A DNA stretch of 48,948 nucleotides from an uncultured Lentisphaeria bacterium. Its GTDB lineage: Bacteria; Verrucomicrobiota; Lentisphaeria; JABSQK01; CAJWLW01. This document shows positions 22,888 through 31,275 of this stretch, in pieces. The stretch covers positions 1 through 48,948 of the forward strand of contig CAJWLW010000006.1 in NCBI GenBank assembly GCA_913042885.1, written 5' to 3'. Positions within the stretch are counted from its first letter, which is position 1; each line of letters starts with the position of its first letter. Made by a program: the position numbers and the translations under genes. The notes beneath the pieces were generated by a model that searched no databases, had not been told where the DNA came from, and saw nothing but the letters and a program-made list of their open reading frames with translations.

Positions 22888-24663
22888 TCAGAGTGTTTCC
22901 AGGAGCTCCGCATCGGACATTCGTTTTGCCCGAACGAGCGCCGGGGAGACGTAGTATTTGCGGTCCTCCTCGTAGAACCCGAGGCGTGAGTCGCGTTCGA
23001 GCAGGGCGGCTGCATCATCGAGATTCTGCAGCTCCGATCTCAGCCGTTGGCGCATACTTTCCAGGTCCAGGGAAGGAACCGTAGCCGGATAATAACGCCA
23101 GCCAAACCATGAAAACAGGACCCAGGCGCTGTGAACGAGATGCCCGAAGAAACGTGCCACGTTAAGTTCCTGGTCGGCATGGCTTCTGTCGGTGGCGCCC
23201 GCTACTGCAACTTCGTATTCGGCGACGGCCGGGTGCCACAGTTTGTACATCGTGTCGAGGCGTTCGACGATCTCGGCGATTCCGTACGGCTCGACGGATT
23301 GTTCGAGCATGTCGCCTTGTCTGCCGCGCGTCTCGAAGCACCAGAGTTGCATGGATTCAGTTCGTGGCTCGTGGTTCGGCAACGGGTATGCGCAGCCAAG
23401 GTTGAAAGGACTGAAATAAAGAATGCCGTAGCCGAAAGGATAGGGCTTTACGGCTTCGCCGAAGGCGCGCCAGACCTCGGCTGCGGCCCGCCCATCGGCC
23501 AGTCCGAAATACTCGCACGCCACGGTTTCGAGAAACGCCTCCTCGTCGCGCCATTCCGGCTGGCGCAGGAATCGCGACAAAGCAAAGACATTGAGCGTAT
23601 CGGGGTTGTTGCCGAAATTCCAGGCCGCCATCACGTCGGATATGCCGATAGCGCGGAGATTGGCCAGCTTGCGATAGAGGTTGGCGATGAGCGGCCAGTT
23701 TGGCGCGGTGGCAAATTCAACGGTGTGGTTGATCTGAATGCGGATCATCGCCCGCTTGCCGCTCCGGCGTGCTGCCTCGATCTGTTCGCGGGCGCGCGGT
23801 GACGGTCCGATGTAATTCAGAGAATACTCGTCCACTCTCTGCTTGTGTCCGTTCCATTCCAATTCGCCGCCTCGCTCATTGTCGGGCATAATGATGATGC
23901 CTGGCGGCAATGACTCAATCAGATCGGCCTGGGGTGACGGAGCGCACATGTCCCAGCTCCACGTCCAGGCGATCACATCGGCGGACGGTGAGGCGGCGTG
24001 GACACCTTGTTCGATGGCCAGCAGGACTTCGCGCAGGATGTCTGTCGGCCGCCGCTCGCGGCAGTGCGAGCAATCCAGAATATCGCCGGGATTCTGCCCG
24101 TGGTGTTCGCCGATGCCGCTGCCGCATGCGTCGAAATGAGAGTAGCAATGGGTGGTGTGCTCGCTGGCGGTAACGCATTCGACGCCGCCGAGCTCCGGTA
24201 CGTTGCGGAATATGTCGGTGCAGGCTTGCTCGAGCCACGCCAGCGTCCGCGGTTCACTGGTGCACATGGCGCAACTGTCGCGCCAGCCGTAGAGGCCCTC
24301 GTCGTTGACCGACGGACTGGCGGCACCCCGCAGATCTGGATGCGCCTGCCAGAAAGGGTCATCGGCTGCGAAGCCGCGCGGCTCGTTGAGGTGCAGATAT
24401 AGTTTCAGGCCCGCCCGGCAGCAGCGCGAAGAAAGGTCACGCAGGTCGTTCTGAGAGCGTTCCGCTTCGGCGCCAAGCTCGGGGAACACCGTTGTCGTCG
24501 TCACTTCCCGCAGACGCACCATCAGCCAGACACCCGTGAAGCCGGCGTGCTGTATCCTGGTAAGGACAGCGGGTGTCATGGCCTCGAGCCCGGTCGCCAA
24601 CTCATGCGGGCCGAACACCATCCCGGGCACACGCCAGATGCGGATCGGATCTTGCAACGCCAT
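22888..24663 (-). CDS. TIM-barrel glycoside-hydrolase-like protein, family not recognised
   Basis: 591 aa, no signal peptide. Barrel-like strand and helix stretches are visible: AGFTGVWLMVRLRE, RAGLKLYLHLNEPRGF, GVECVTASEHTTHCY, DVIAWTWSWDMC, GIIIMPDNERGGELEWNG. Two Cys pairs (CAMC near residue 130, CSHC near 200) may bind a metal. The C-terminal third is helical. Similar large proteins of unknown function are frequent in glycan loci of PVC bacteria. It lies between a class V aminotransferase and an M20 peptidase in one operon. GAGGA is adjacent to the ATG, a tight spacing. Enzymatic role inferred only from fold-like features. Confidence 0.65.
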   Translation of the reverse strand: MALQDPIRIWRVPGMVFGPHELATGLEAMTPAVLTRIQHAGFTGVWLMVRLREVTTTTVFPELGAEAERSQNDLRDLSSRCCRAGLKLYLHLNEPRGFAADDPFWQAHPDLRGAASPSVNDEGLYGWRDSCAMCTSEPRTLAWLEQACTDIFRNVPELGGVECVTASEHTTHCYSHFDACGSGIGEHHGQNPGDILDCSHCRERRPTDILREVLLAIEQGVHAASPSADVIAWTWSWDMCAPSPQADLIESLPPGIIIMPDNERGGELEWNGHKQRVDEYSLNYIGPSPRAREQIEAARRSGKRAMIRIQINHTVEFATAPNWPLIANLYRKLANLRAIGISDVMAAWNFGNNPDTLNVFALSRFLRQPEWRDEEAFLETVACEYFGLADGRAAAEVWRAFGEAVKPYPFGYGILYFSPFNLGCAYPLPNHEPRTESMQLWCFETRGRQGDMLEQSVEPYGIAEIVERLDTMYKLWHPAVAEYEVAVAGATDRSHADQELNVARFFGHLVHSAWVLFSWFGWRYYPATVPSLDLESMRQRLRSELQNLDDAAALLERDSRLGFYEEDRKYYVSPALVRAKRMSDAELLETL

Positions 24664-24694
24664 TCCTCACATGTGTCGTAGGTCGTCTGAGTAA

Positions 24695-25879
24695 TCAGTC
24701 CTCGCCATCGCGAAAGACTGCGAGTACCGCTTCCACAGCCGCACCGGCGTCGACCTTCACGCCCTGCATCCGGAAACACTCGGCCAGCGCATTGATCACC
24801 AGCAACATACAGTTGCGATCGGCGGTGGAGCCCATGTGTCCGATACGCAGCATCTGCCCGACGAGCCTTGGGTGATGGCTGCCGGCGATGATAATTTCAA
24901 ACTCCTGCTCCATCAGGCGGAGGGTTTCGGTATCGGTCGTCCCGTCCGGGATACGAAACGCCGTCACCGTATTGCTGGCGTATTCGTCTGCTGCGAGAAG
25001 TTCGATACCCATCGCTCGCATCCCGGCGCGGCATGCCCTGGCGCACAAGGCGTGACGGCGGAACCGATTGTCCAATCCTTCCGCCACGATATTGTCCAGT
25101 GTGACCTCCAACGCTGCGACGACATGGGAGGGTTGAGATACCGGCCCACTCGGATGCCATTGGGCGAATCGCTCGGCATACTCTTTGAGGTTCAGCAAAT
25201 TGAGAAACCACCCGTGGATCGGTGTCTTGCGGGCATTCATCCGTTCCCAGGCACGTTCGCTGACGGCAATCAGGCCGGTACCCGACGGCGATTCGAGGCA
25301 CTTATGATTGCCGGAGATACAGTAGTCCACGCCCCACTCGTCGGTCAAAACATTAATCCCCCCGAGGGAGGTTACGGTATCGAGAATCAGACTGACCTCA
25401 CGCTCCCGACAGACCTCGGCGATGTCTTCGATGGGGTGGGTTACACCGGTGCTGGTCTCGTTGTGCACAGCGGCCATCACGCGAATGTCGGGGTGTTGGT
25501 CGAGCGTATCGGCAACGATCTCCGGCATCAATGGCGTACACCATTCGACTTCCGGGGAGACAAGCTCGGCGCCGCAATTGACGGCCATCTCCTTGAAGCG
25601 TTCGGCAAACATGCCACCGCCTGGAACCAAGATCTTCTGCCCCGGTTCGACGGCCCCGTTGACCGCCGCTTCCATCGCAATGCTCGAGGACCCGGGGATC
25701 ATGAGCACGGTGTTCTTGGTTTGGAACACGGTTTGAAGACGCTCGATAACGTGAAGGTGACGTTCAACATAATCGTCGCCGTAGTGACGGATCGAAGGCT
25801 GCGCCATGGCGAGCAGCGCCTCGTACCCGATCTCCGTCGGTCCGGGGATCATCAGGAGGCGATGTTTTTGGATTCTCAT
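24695..25879 (-). CDS. class V aminotransferase (alanine/serine-glyoxylate aminotransferase type)
   Basis: 394 aa, the typical length of fold-type I PLP enzymes of the AGT family. Seen: PGPTEI at residues 12-17, PGSSSIAMEAAVNG (phosphate-binding region), LDTVTSLGG with D167 that contacts the PLP ring, and SGNHKCLESPSGTG with the Schiff-base lysine K193. Members use glyoxylate or pyruvate as amino acceptor; which donor is used cannot be told. The start ATG overlaps the stop of the amidohydrolase gene as ATGA, so the two are translationally coupled. It sits inside an operon with an aldolase, which may generate the keto acid. Confidence 0.92.
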   Translation of the reverse strand: MRIQKHRLLMIPGPTEIGYEALLAMAQPSIRHYGDDYVERHLHVIERLQTVFQTKNTVLMIPGSSSIAMEAAVNGAVEPGQKILVPGGGMFAERFKEMAVNCGAELVSPEVEWCTPLMPEIVADTLDQHPDIRVMAAVHNETSTGVTHPIEDIAEVCREREVSLILDTVTSLGGINVLTDEWGVDYCISGNHKCLESPSGTGLIAVSERAWERMNARKTPIHGWFLNLLNLKEYAERFAQWHPSGPVSQPSHVVAALEVTLDNIVAEGLDNRFRRHALCARACRAGMRAMGIELLAADEYASNTVTAFRIPDGTTDTETLRLMEQEFEIIIAGSHHPRLVGQMLRIGHMGSTADRNCMLLVINALAECFRMQGVKVDAGAAVEAVLAVFRDGED

Positions 25880-26712
25880 TTTGCGTACCTCGGTTGAAAA
25901 AGGCTGTCGGCGGTTTTACCCAGTATCCATCCCAGATCGTCCTCGCTGAGGGCGGGAATGTGGCGCAGGCAGGTGTAGGTTTGGGTGTAGGAACTGAAAT
26001 CGAGCACCGGCAATGCGTCGCTCCCCCACAAGAGGCGGCGGGCCCCATAGGCATCGCGCAGTGCCACGACGAATCTCGCGAGATCGGCGTAGGGATACTC
26101 GGCAACGTCGGCGGTGAAGGCATACCAGGCTGAAATCTTTACAAAGACATTGGGAAAACCAGCGAGGTCAAGCACGGGCTGATACGCTGCATCGTCCATG
26201 TCATACCGTGGCCGAGCCATGTGATCGAGGAGCCACCGGATGTTTGGGTAGTCCCTGACAAGGGGCGTGAGCCCGGCGGCCTGATTCGGGCCGAGGTTAA
26301 GCGCCACAATGAGTTTTGCCGCATCCGCCTTCTCCCAGAAGCTTGTATGCTCCGGACCACTCCAGGCATCGGGCCTTTCGTCCGGCGCCGCAAAGTAGCG
26401 CAGCCCCAGCGCCGGCCAATCGTTGAGCGTACGCGCCAGCAGTTCTCCCCGATTGGCAGCTGTCAATGAAATTTCCGACAACATCACGAAGCGGTCCGGC
26501 CGTTCCCGGCAGAGCTCGGCGACGAAATCGTTATTGCGATGGTTGGTTTCGTCGCATCCCCCGATTACGCAGGCGCGCTCGACGCCGTTTCTGTCCATCA
26601 GCGCCAGCAGCAGATCGCATTGTGATCGATTTCCTCTGCCGCCGGTGCCGACAACAAAGTCCTGCCACTGGTGTTCCCAGACGTGAGTATGTGCGTCGAA
26701 GGTTGGATTCAT
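25876..26712 (-). CDS. amidohydrolase-superfamily metal-dependent hydrolase (lactonase-like)
   Basis: 278 aa. FDAHTHVW at residues 5-12 gives the first two metal His; a further His occurs in LLDHMARP and the closing Asp in LLWGSDALP. This fits the COG3618-type branch that includes sugar-acid lactonases and 2-pyrone-dicarboxylate lactonases. Probably cytoplasmic. Both ends overlap neighbours by 4 bp (ATGA), binding it to the HpcH/HpaI aldolase before it and the aminotransferase after it. A lactonase-plus-aldolase pairing recalls non-phosphorylative deoxysugar or sugar-acid breakdown; this is inference. Confidence 0.88.
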   Translation of the reverse strand: MNPTFDAHTHVWEHQWQDFVVGTGGRGNRSQCDLLLALMDRNGVERACVIGGCDETNHRNNDFVAELCRERPDRFVMLSEISLTAANRGELLARTLNDWPALGLRYFAAPDERPDAWSGPEHTSFWEKADAAKLIVALNLGPNQAAGLTPLVRDYPNIRWLLDHMARPRYDMDDAAYQPVLDLAGFPNVFVKISAWYAFTADVAEYPYADLARFVVALRDAYGARRLLWGSDALPVLDFSSYTQTYTCLRHIPALSEDDLGWILGKTADSLFQPRYAK

Positions 26713-27506
26713 GAATCGTCAGAACCGATCGTTTTGGTCAGTTCATCCAGCTCACTTTTGATCGCTGTCCATCCCTGATGGAGAATGATGACGTCCCCAC
26801 CCACATTGATAAGGCGTGCGCCCAGCTCGAGGTAGGGACGCGCTGCTTCCGGGGTGCCGACTGTGGAGCTGAAAATCTTACCGTGTTTGTTCGCGGCTCC
26901 GGCCACCCGCTCGACGGCTTCACGCATCGTCGGATGATCGAACTGCAGCGGGATGCCGTAACTCTGGGCAAGGTCGCCCGGTCCGAAAAAAAGACCGTCT
27001 ACTCCCTCAACCGCGGCAATGGCTTCGACGTCCTCTACGGCTTCGCGGTCTTCGATTTGCACGACCACAAAGGTCTCGCGATTGGCGAACTCAAAATATT
27101 CTTTAGCATCGGCCATCATGTAATCCGCGTCCAGACATACCGTTTCCATACCTCGTTGGCCGATGGGAGCGAATCGGGTGTTGCGTACAATCTCGCGTGC
27201 GTGTTCAGCGTTCATGCAGTGGGGGACCACCAGTCCCGCTGCGCCTATTTCCAGCAGGCGGTACACTGCGTCAGGCCCCGACCGGCGGGGACGGATGACG
27301 GCATCGGCGCCGCGCTCGCGAATCGCCATGATCATCGATGCCACTTCTCGATACGACAGGTCACGGTGCTCCATGTCGATCCACACGCCGTCAAAACCGA
27401 TGCCTGCTGCAATGCCGCAAATCATCGGCGACGGTCCACCGCTGGCATTGGTCAGCCACGCGACACCGCCTGAGCGGATTTTCGACAACACCTTACTTTT
27501 TCTCAT
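26709..27506 (-). CDS. HpcH/HpaI-family aldolase (2-keto-3-deoxy acid aldolase type)
   Basis: 265 aa, the usual size. Key residues: FDGVWIDMEH with the catalytic His H47, IRPRR near residue 72, IGQRG, VQIEDREA with metal ligand E152, and FFGPGDLAQSYG with D178. Class II aldolases of this family cleave 2-keto-3-deoxy sugar acids (for example KDR) or 4-hydroxy-2-oxo acids into pyruvate and an aldehyde using a divalent metal. AAGGAAG lies upstream of the ATG. First gene of the operon that continues to 20366, about 215 bases after the stop of the beta-propeller glycosidase-like gene; that gap may hold the promoter. Confidence 0.93.
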   Translation of the reverse strand: MRKSKVLSKIRSGGVAWLTNASGGPSPMICGIAAGIGFDGVWIDMEHRDLSYREVASMIMAIRERGADAVIRPRRSGPDAVYRLLEIGAAGLVVPHCMNAEHAREIVRNTRFAPIGQRGMETVCLDADYMMADAKEYFEFANRETFVVVQIEDREAVEDVEAIAAVEGVDGLFFGPGDLAQSYGIPLQFDHPTMREAVERVAGAANKHGKIFSSTVGTPEAARPYLELGARLINVGGDVIILHQGWTAIKSELDELTKTIGSDDS

Positions 27507-27721
27507 GATGATTCTTCCTTTTCAGTTACCAGAAAATACCGACCTGTGCGAAAGGGATTCTTGTGGCGACATGGGTTGGCACTCCAAAAAGCAGCACGCA
27601 CTGGACCTGATGGTTCACGACTTCAATCTCTTTCTCGCAGGCCGGAAAATACCCCATCTCCCCACCAATTCACCCGCTGGCCCAAACGCCACCATCCAGA
27701 CGATGATCGTCAAGCGAATCA

Positions 27722-29272
27722 TTAATCGACCGCGGTCGGTTCGCACCAGAAAGAATAGAGTGCTCCATTCTGCCAATAGAACCGCAATCGGACCTCACGC
27801 CGTTGAAGCTCACTCAGCGATTGGGTTTTCTGCCACTGAACGGCATGACCAACGCTGTCGCCGGTGACGGGGATGCAGTCCTCGCGGCTCAGGCCCGCCA
27901 GGACATCACCACTGGCATCGACGACCTCGGCCCGCAATTCGCCGTGCGTGCAATCGGCATTGATCTTCAACTCGTCGCCTTCGAGGATTAACGGTTTGGT
28001 CTCGACCATCGCCTCTTCGGCGCCGGCGTCGAGGGACACGAAGCCGTCACGCCGCAGTTTGGCCAGGCCGATGGCATAGCCCGCGACACCTCGGGGTTCT
28101 GCGGTGTATCGGTTGGGGCTGTTCTGGCCGTGGAGATTCCATTGCGCGTCATAGTAAAACCAAAGCTCATCGCCAATCAGGATGGGAGGCGAACCAGCCA
28201 CGGAAGCGGTGCCGAAATCCCAATCACGGTAAGGCCGACCGCTCGGAAGAAAGACGGCCCTGTCGGCGGCGCGGTCCCAATGCTCGCCGTCGTGACTGCT
28301 GATCAACTGGAAATCCTGACATCCGGTCGACAGATGGTAAATGGACAAGAGGCCGAGATACATGCTTTCATAGACGAAACCATTGTTCTTGTAATGCTCG
28401 ACGTCGGGCGGATCCTGCTCATCGATCGGGAACATCAGCTCCGGCGTGCTCCAGGTGACGAAATCCTCGCTGAAGGCAATCGCCCGCTGGCGGAGCCTGA
28501 GGTTCTCGGCTTGCGCGTCGACCAGGTGAAAATTTCCCTGCGGGTCGACCCGGCACCACCCGTCTTTGGTCGCTTGGATGCGCATCTTCGAATCGCCGTC
28601 GAGGAAGATCTTCACAAACGCGACGTAGCGGCGGCGGATGGTGTCGTGCATCAGGTATACCGTATCGCCGATCGATTCAACGAATTTGAACAGCGGCGTC
28701 GGAGACTCGGTCCAGTGCAGGCCGTCCGGTGAGACAGCGGCATAGGCGCCCGATGGAAACGGAATGTCGCCCGAATAGTAGTCGTCGTCGTTGTACTGCC
28801 AGTTGATCAGTTTGTAGCGGCGCGTGGGATCGGGGTCGAGCGGGTCTTTGATGACCGAAACGTCCAGGATCCGCGCCTTGCGTTTGCCGCCGTCACTATG
28901 GGAGCGGTACACGATGTTATTGGCAAGGTGGCCTTTGAATTCATGGAGTCCCAGGTCCGGTCGTTGCCAATTGAGGCCGTCGTCGGAGACCGCATAGCAA
29001 ATCAGGCTTCGGTTCTGATAGTCCTCGGGGTCACTGTTCCCCGCCAGGTACCACATTCTGAAAAGACCGTCGTCCTCGCGGATGACCGAACCGTAGAGCT
29101 TGATCTTGATGCCCTCCCACGCCCGGCAGGGAAAGAAGATGGGATTGTCCGGATGTTTAGTGACCTGGTGCAGGACGCGCGTCACGTTCTCCCGTGAACC
29201 CACGATCTGATCATCGACGAACAATCGCCGTGCCGTGTTGACGTGGAAGGAAGTTGTGCTGTTACTGTTCAT
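27722..29272 (-). CDS. beta-propeller glycosidase-like protein (GH32/43-like fold), paralogue of 35708-37129
   Basis: 516 aa, no signal peptide. Repeated blades of the kind found in five-bladed beta-propeller hydrolases: LFVDDQIV, NPIFF, FRMWYLAG, AVSDDGLNWQRP, AAVSPDGLHWTE, RRRYVAFVKIF, SSHDGEHWDR and ELWFYYDAQW. The C-terminus (GELRAEVVD, AVQWQKTQSLSELQRREVRLRFYW) forms an additional beta-sandwich. The same blade order, including SPDGLHW, HDGEHW/RDGVHW and the RLRFYW/MRLYL end, occurs in the 473-aa protein of the second glycan operon, so they are paralogues. Substrate unknown. It is divergent from the epimerase gene and upstream of the aldolase operon. Confidence 0.8.
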   Translation of the reverse strand: MNSNSTTSFHVNTARRLFVDDQIVGSRENVTRVLHQVTKHPDNPIFFPCRAWEGIKIKLYGSVIREDDGLFRMWYLAGNSDPEDYQNRSLICYAVSDDGLNWQRPDLGLHEFKGHLANNIVYRSHSDGGKRKARILDVSVIKDPLDPDPTRRYKLINWQYNDDDYYSGDIPFPSGAYAAVSPDGLHWTESPTPLFKFVESIGDTVYLMHDTIRRRYVAFVKIFLDGDSKMRIQATKDGWCRVDPQGNFHLVDAQAENLRLRQRAIAFSEDFVTWSTPELMFPIDEQDPPDVEHYKNNGFVYESMYLGLLSIYHLSTGCQDFQLISSHDGEHWDRAADRAVFLPSGRPYRDWDFGTASVAGSPPILIGDELWFYYDAQWNLHGQNSPNRYTAEPRGVAGYAIGLAKLRRDGFVSLDAGAEEAMVETKPLILEGDELKINADCTHGELRAEVVDASGDVLAGLSREDCIPVTGDSVGHAVQWQKTQSLSELQRREVRLRFYWQNGALYSFWCEPTAVD

Positions 29273-29647
29273 GGTCGCTCGTTGGTTGGAGATTTGTCAT
29301 TCTACTGATAAAATCTATCTCGCCAAGAATGCGTCCACGGTGCCAGCCGCTACGGTTCATTTGCATCCCGAACGAACGCATAATGCCGGAACATATATGT
29401 TTCGTGTTCCCAATGTGCCTTGTGCCGTTGGGACGCAGGGTTTGCAAGCTACACCAAGTCGGTACAAACTACACCCTGCCCGCGCCGATTTTTAACGTGG
29501 TCGAGGTGGCGGCCTTTGCATCGGGAATTATTTTCGGTGACAACGAGAAGGGATACGTTTATTGGTACATTGGATGGGAACTATTTGTACAACGTGGCAC
29601 TTGGCACGGATCGGGTTTTTCAAGCCGCACAGGAAGGAATCAATTAG
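29273..29647. other. divergent intergenic region
   Basis: 375 bases between the divergent beta-propeller gene and epimerase gene. No protein-coding signal is convincing on either strand. It must contain both promoters; AT-rich segments lie near 29300 and 29540, but no promoter could be assigned with confidence. GGAAGGA at the right edge is the ribosome binding site of the epimerase. Confidence 0.5.
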
Positions 29648-30529
29648 ATGAAAATCTTTGTAACCGGCGCAGCCGGTTTCATGGGTCAGGCGACCATGAA
29701 ACTCGGCGAGACACTTGGGCACACGATGAAAGGTTGCGACCTCGTCGGCAAGCCGGATCTCAACGTTGTCGAGGGTTCGATCACGGACCTCGAGTTTCTG
29801 AAACGCGAGACGAAGGGATTCGATGCGATCATCCACACTGCCAGCCGGCACACCGGCGACATGAATGCCGGCGTCTCCAATGCGGAGTTTTATGCGGTGA
29901 ATGTCACAGGCAGCGACAACGTGTTTCTAAGCGCCCTGGCGAATGGTATCGAGCCTGTGGTCTTTTCATCCAGTCTCGACATCCATTGCGGGACGCAGTG
30001 GGATGCCAGCGGCGCCATAAAATACACCGAAGCATTGCCCGATATTCCTACGTCGATCTATGCCGTGACCAAGAAGATGATCGAAGATATGGGGCACTTC
30101 TACGCACGGTCTCATGGTATCCGGTTCTGTGCGTTGCGCTTCTCCAGCGTGTCGAATACCTTTCAGGCCCCGCAAGCCCTGCGGCCAGTTCCACTCATTT
30201 CCCGGGACCTGGTCGTCGAAGACTGTGCGATGGCCAACATACAGGGCTGCGAGAGCGACCGCGTATGTGACGATGTCTTGTTAATCGGACCACACTGTCC
30301 GCTTGAGAATGCGGACCTGATCGAGGCGTTCAAGGATCGGGACGCGGTTATTGAAAAACATTGGCCAGGCAGTCTCGAGCTCTTCGAGCGCGCCGGCTTC
30401 AGCACGAGCGGCGTGCTCTGGCCGTGTTGTGACATCCGCCGCGCCAGACAGGTGCTCGGCTGGGAACCGCAATATGGTTACGGCTGGCTGCTCGAAAAAG
30501 TGAAGAACGGCCTGACTGCAAGCGATTGA
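29648..30529 (+). CDS. NAD-dependent epimerase/dehydratase (extended SDR)
   Basis: 293 aa. The Rossmann motif GAAGFMG occupies residues 7-13; VVFSSSLDIH supplies the active-site Ser and SIYAVTKK gives Tyr138 and Lys142 of the YxxxK motif. The C-terminal DIRRARQVLGWEPQYGYGWLL is the usual end of sugar-nucleotide epimerase/dehydratase-like proteins. Acts in the cytoplasm on a sugar or sugar-nucleotide; the substrate is not predictable. Ribosome binding site GGAAGGA about 10 bases before the ATG. It stands alone on the plus strand, convergent with a decayed FG-GAP gene. Confidence 0.93.
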   Translation: MKIFVTGAAGFMGQATMKLGETLGHTMKGCDLVGKPDLNVVEGSITDLEFLKRETKGFDAIIHTASRHTGDMNAGVSNAEFYAVNVTGSDNVFLSALANGIEPVVFSSSLDIHCGTQWDASGAIKYTEALPDIPTSIYAVTKKMIEDMGHFYARSHGIRFCALRFSSVSNTFQAPQALRPVPLISRDLVVEDCAMANIQGCESDRVCDDVLLIGPHCPLENADLIEAFKDRDAVIEKHWPGSLELFERAGFSTSGVLWPCCDIRRARQVLGWEPQYGYGWLLEKVKNGLTASD

Positions 30530-30545
30530 AATCGCGCCGCGTCCG

Positions 30546-31117
30546 TCAATCGTCGTCCATGCCCGGTCGCATTGAAAAGAGTACCGCAACCCCCGTGTTG
30601 GTTCCCGTTCTCCGGGAGCGGATCAACGTGGTGGTGATCGAGGCAACGTCGTGCCGGCCGTCGCCGTTGAAGTCTCCGATCGCCGATGCCGTGCAGCGGT
30701 GGGCCGGAACACGGCTGAGGTTGCGCTCGCTGAGCCCTTCGGGTGATCCATAATAGATGTAGGCATTCCGCATGCCTGCGTTGCCGCTTTTTCCCATGCC
30801 CAGCAGCAGGTCATCGTAGCCATCGAAGTTGAGACCGGCGACCGCCCCGTTGGAAGAGCCGGATGAGGGAAGCTCGGTGCACTGCGGATTGCCCAATATG
30901 TCACGGTAGACTTAAGACTGGCGGCGATTCGAGGTGTTCCTGGGCATTGCAGAAGGTCAGATCGAGGTAGCCGTCCTTGTTCAGGTCGAACAGATGGATC
31001 CGTTGCAGGACACCGGCGCGGGAGACATAGAGATTTTGGCCGGCATTGCCGAATGTACCCCTGCGGAATGCCTCGAATCTGCGTGTCCGCCATACGCCTG
31101 AGATTTCTTTCCTGTCG
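30546..31117 (-). pseudogene. decayed FG-GAP/VCBS-repeat protein gene
   Basis: The minus strand reads as two FG-GAP pieces in different frames. The upstream piece (about 31117-30915) contains GTFGNAGQNLYVSR and LFDLNKDGYLDLTFCNAQEH, ends SPPV, then hits a stop. The second piece (30906-30546) continues as YRDILGNPQCTELPS, NFDGYDDLLLGMG and GDFNGDGRHDVASI. The junction near 30906-30915 needs a one-base frame change to restore a continuous protein. There is no signal peptide or start: the upstream frame begins directly after a stop codon. Read as a 5'-truncated, frameshifted gene, or a frameshift from sequencing plus a true truncation. Confidence 0.75.
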
Positions 31118-31275
31118 GCCTCTCAATGCGTCTTGACAGTCATGGCATCATGCACTCGCAACAATTCAGACTCACAGCAATAGTGATAAGCTAACGAGGT
31201 GATGATATTGTGTCCAACTACAGTTGGAATCTGTCAGTTGGCGCCCTTATCTTGGCGAAACCGGAGTTGAATCTT

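Noticed and set aside
29590..29625. TGGCAC-containing stretch as a sigma-54 promoter
   Set aside because: TGGCAC occurs twice, but no GC/TTGC element stands at the required spacing.
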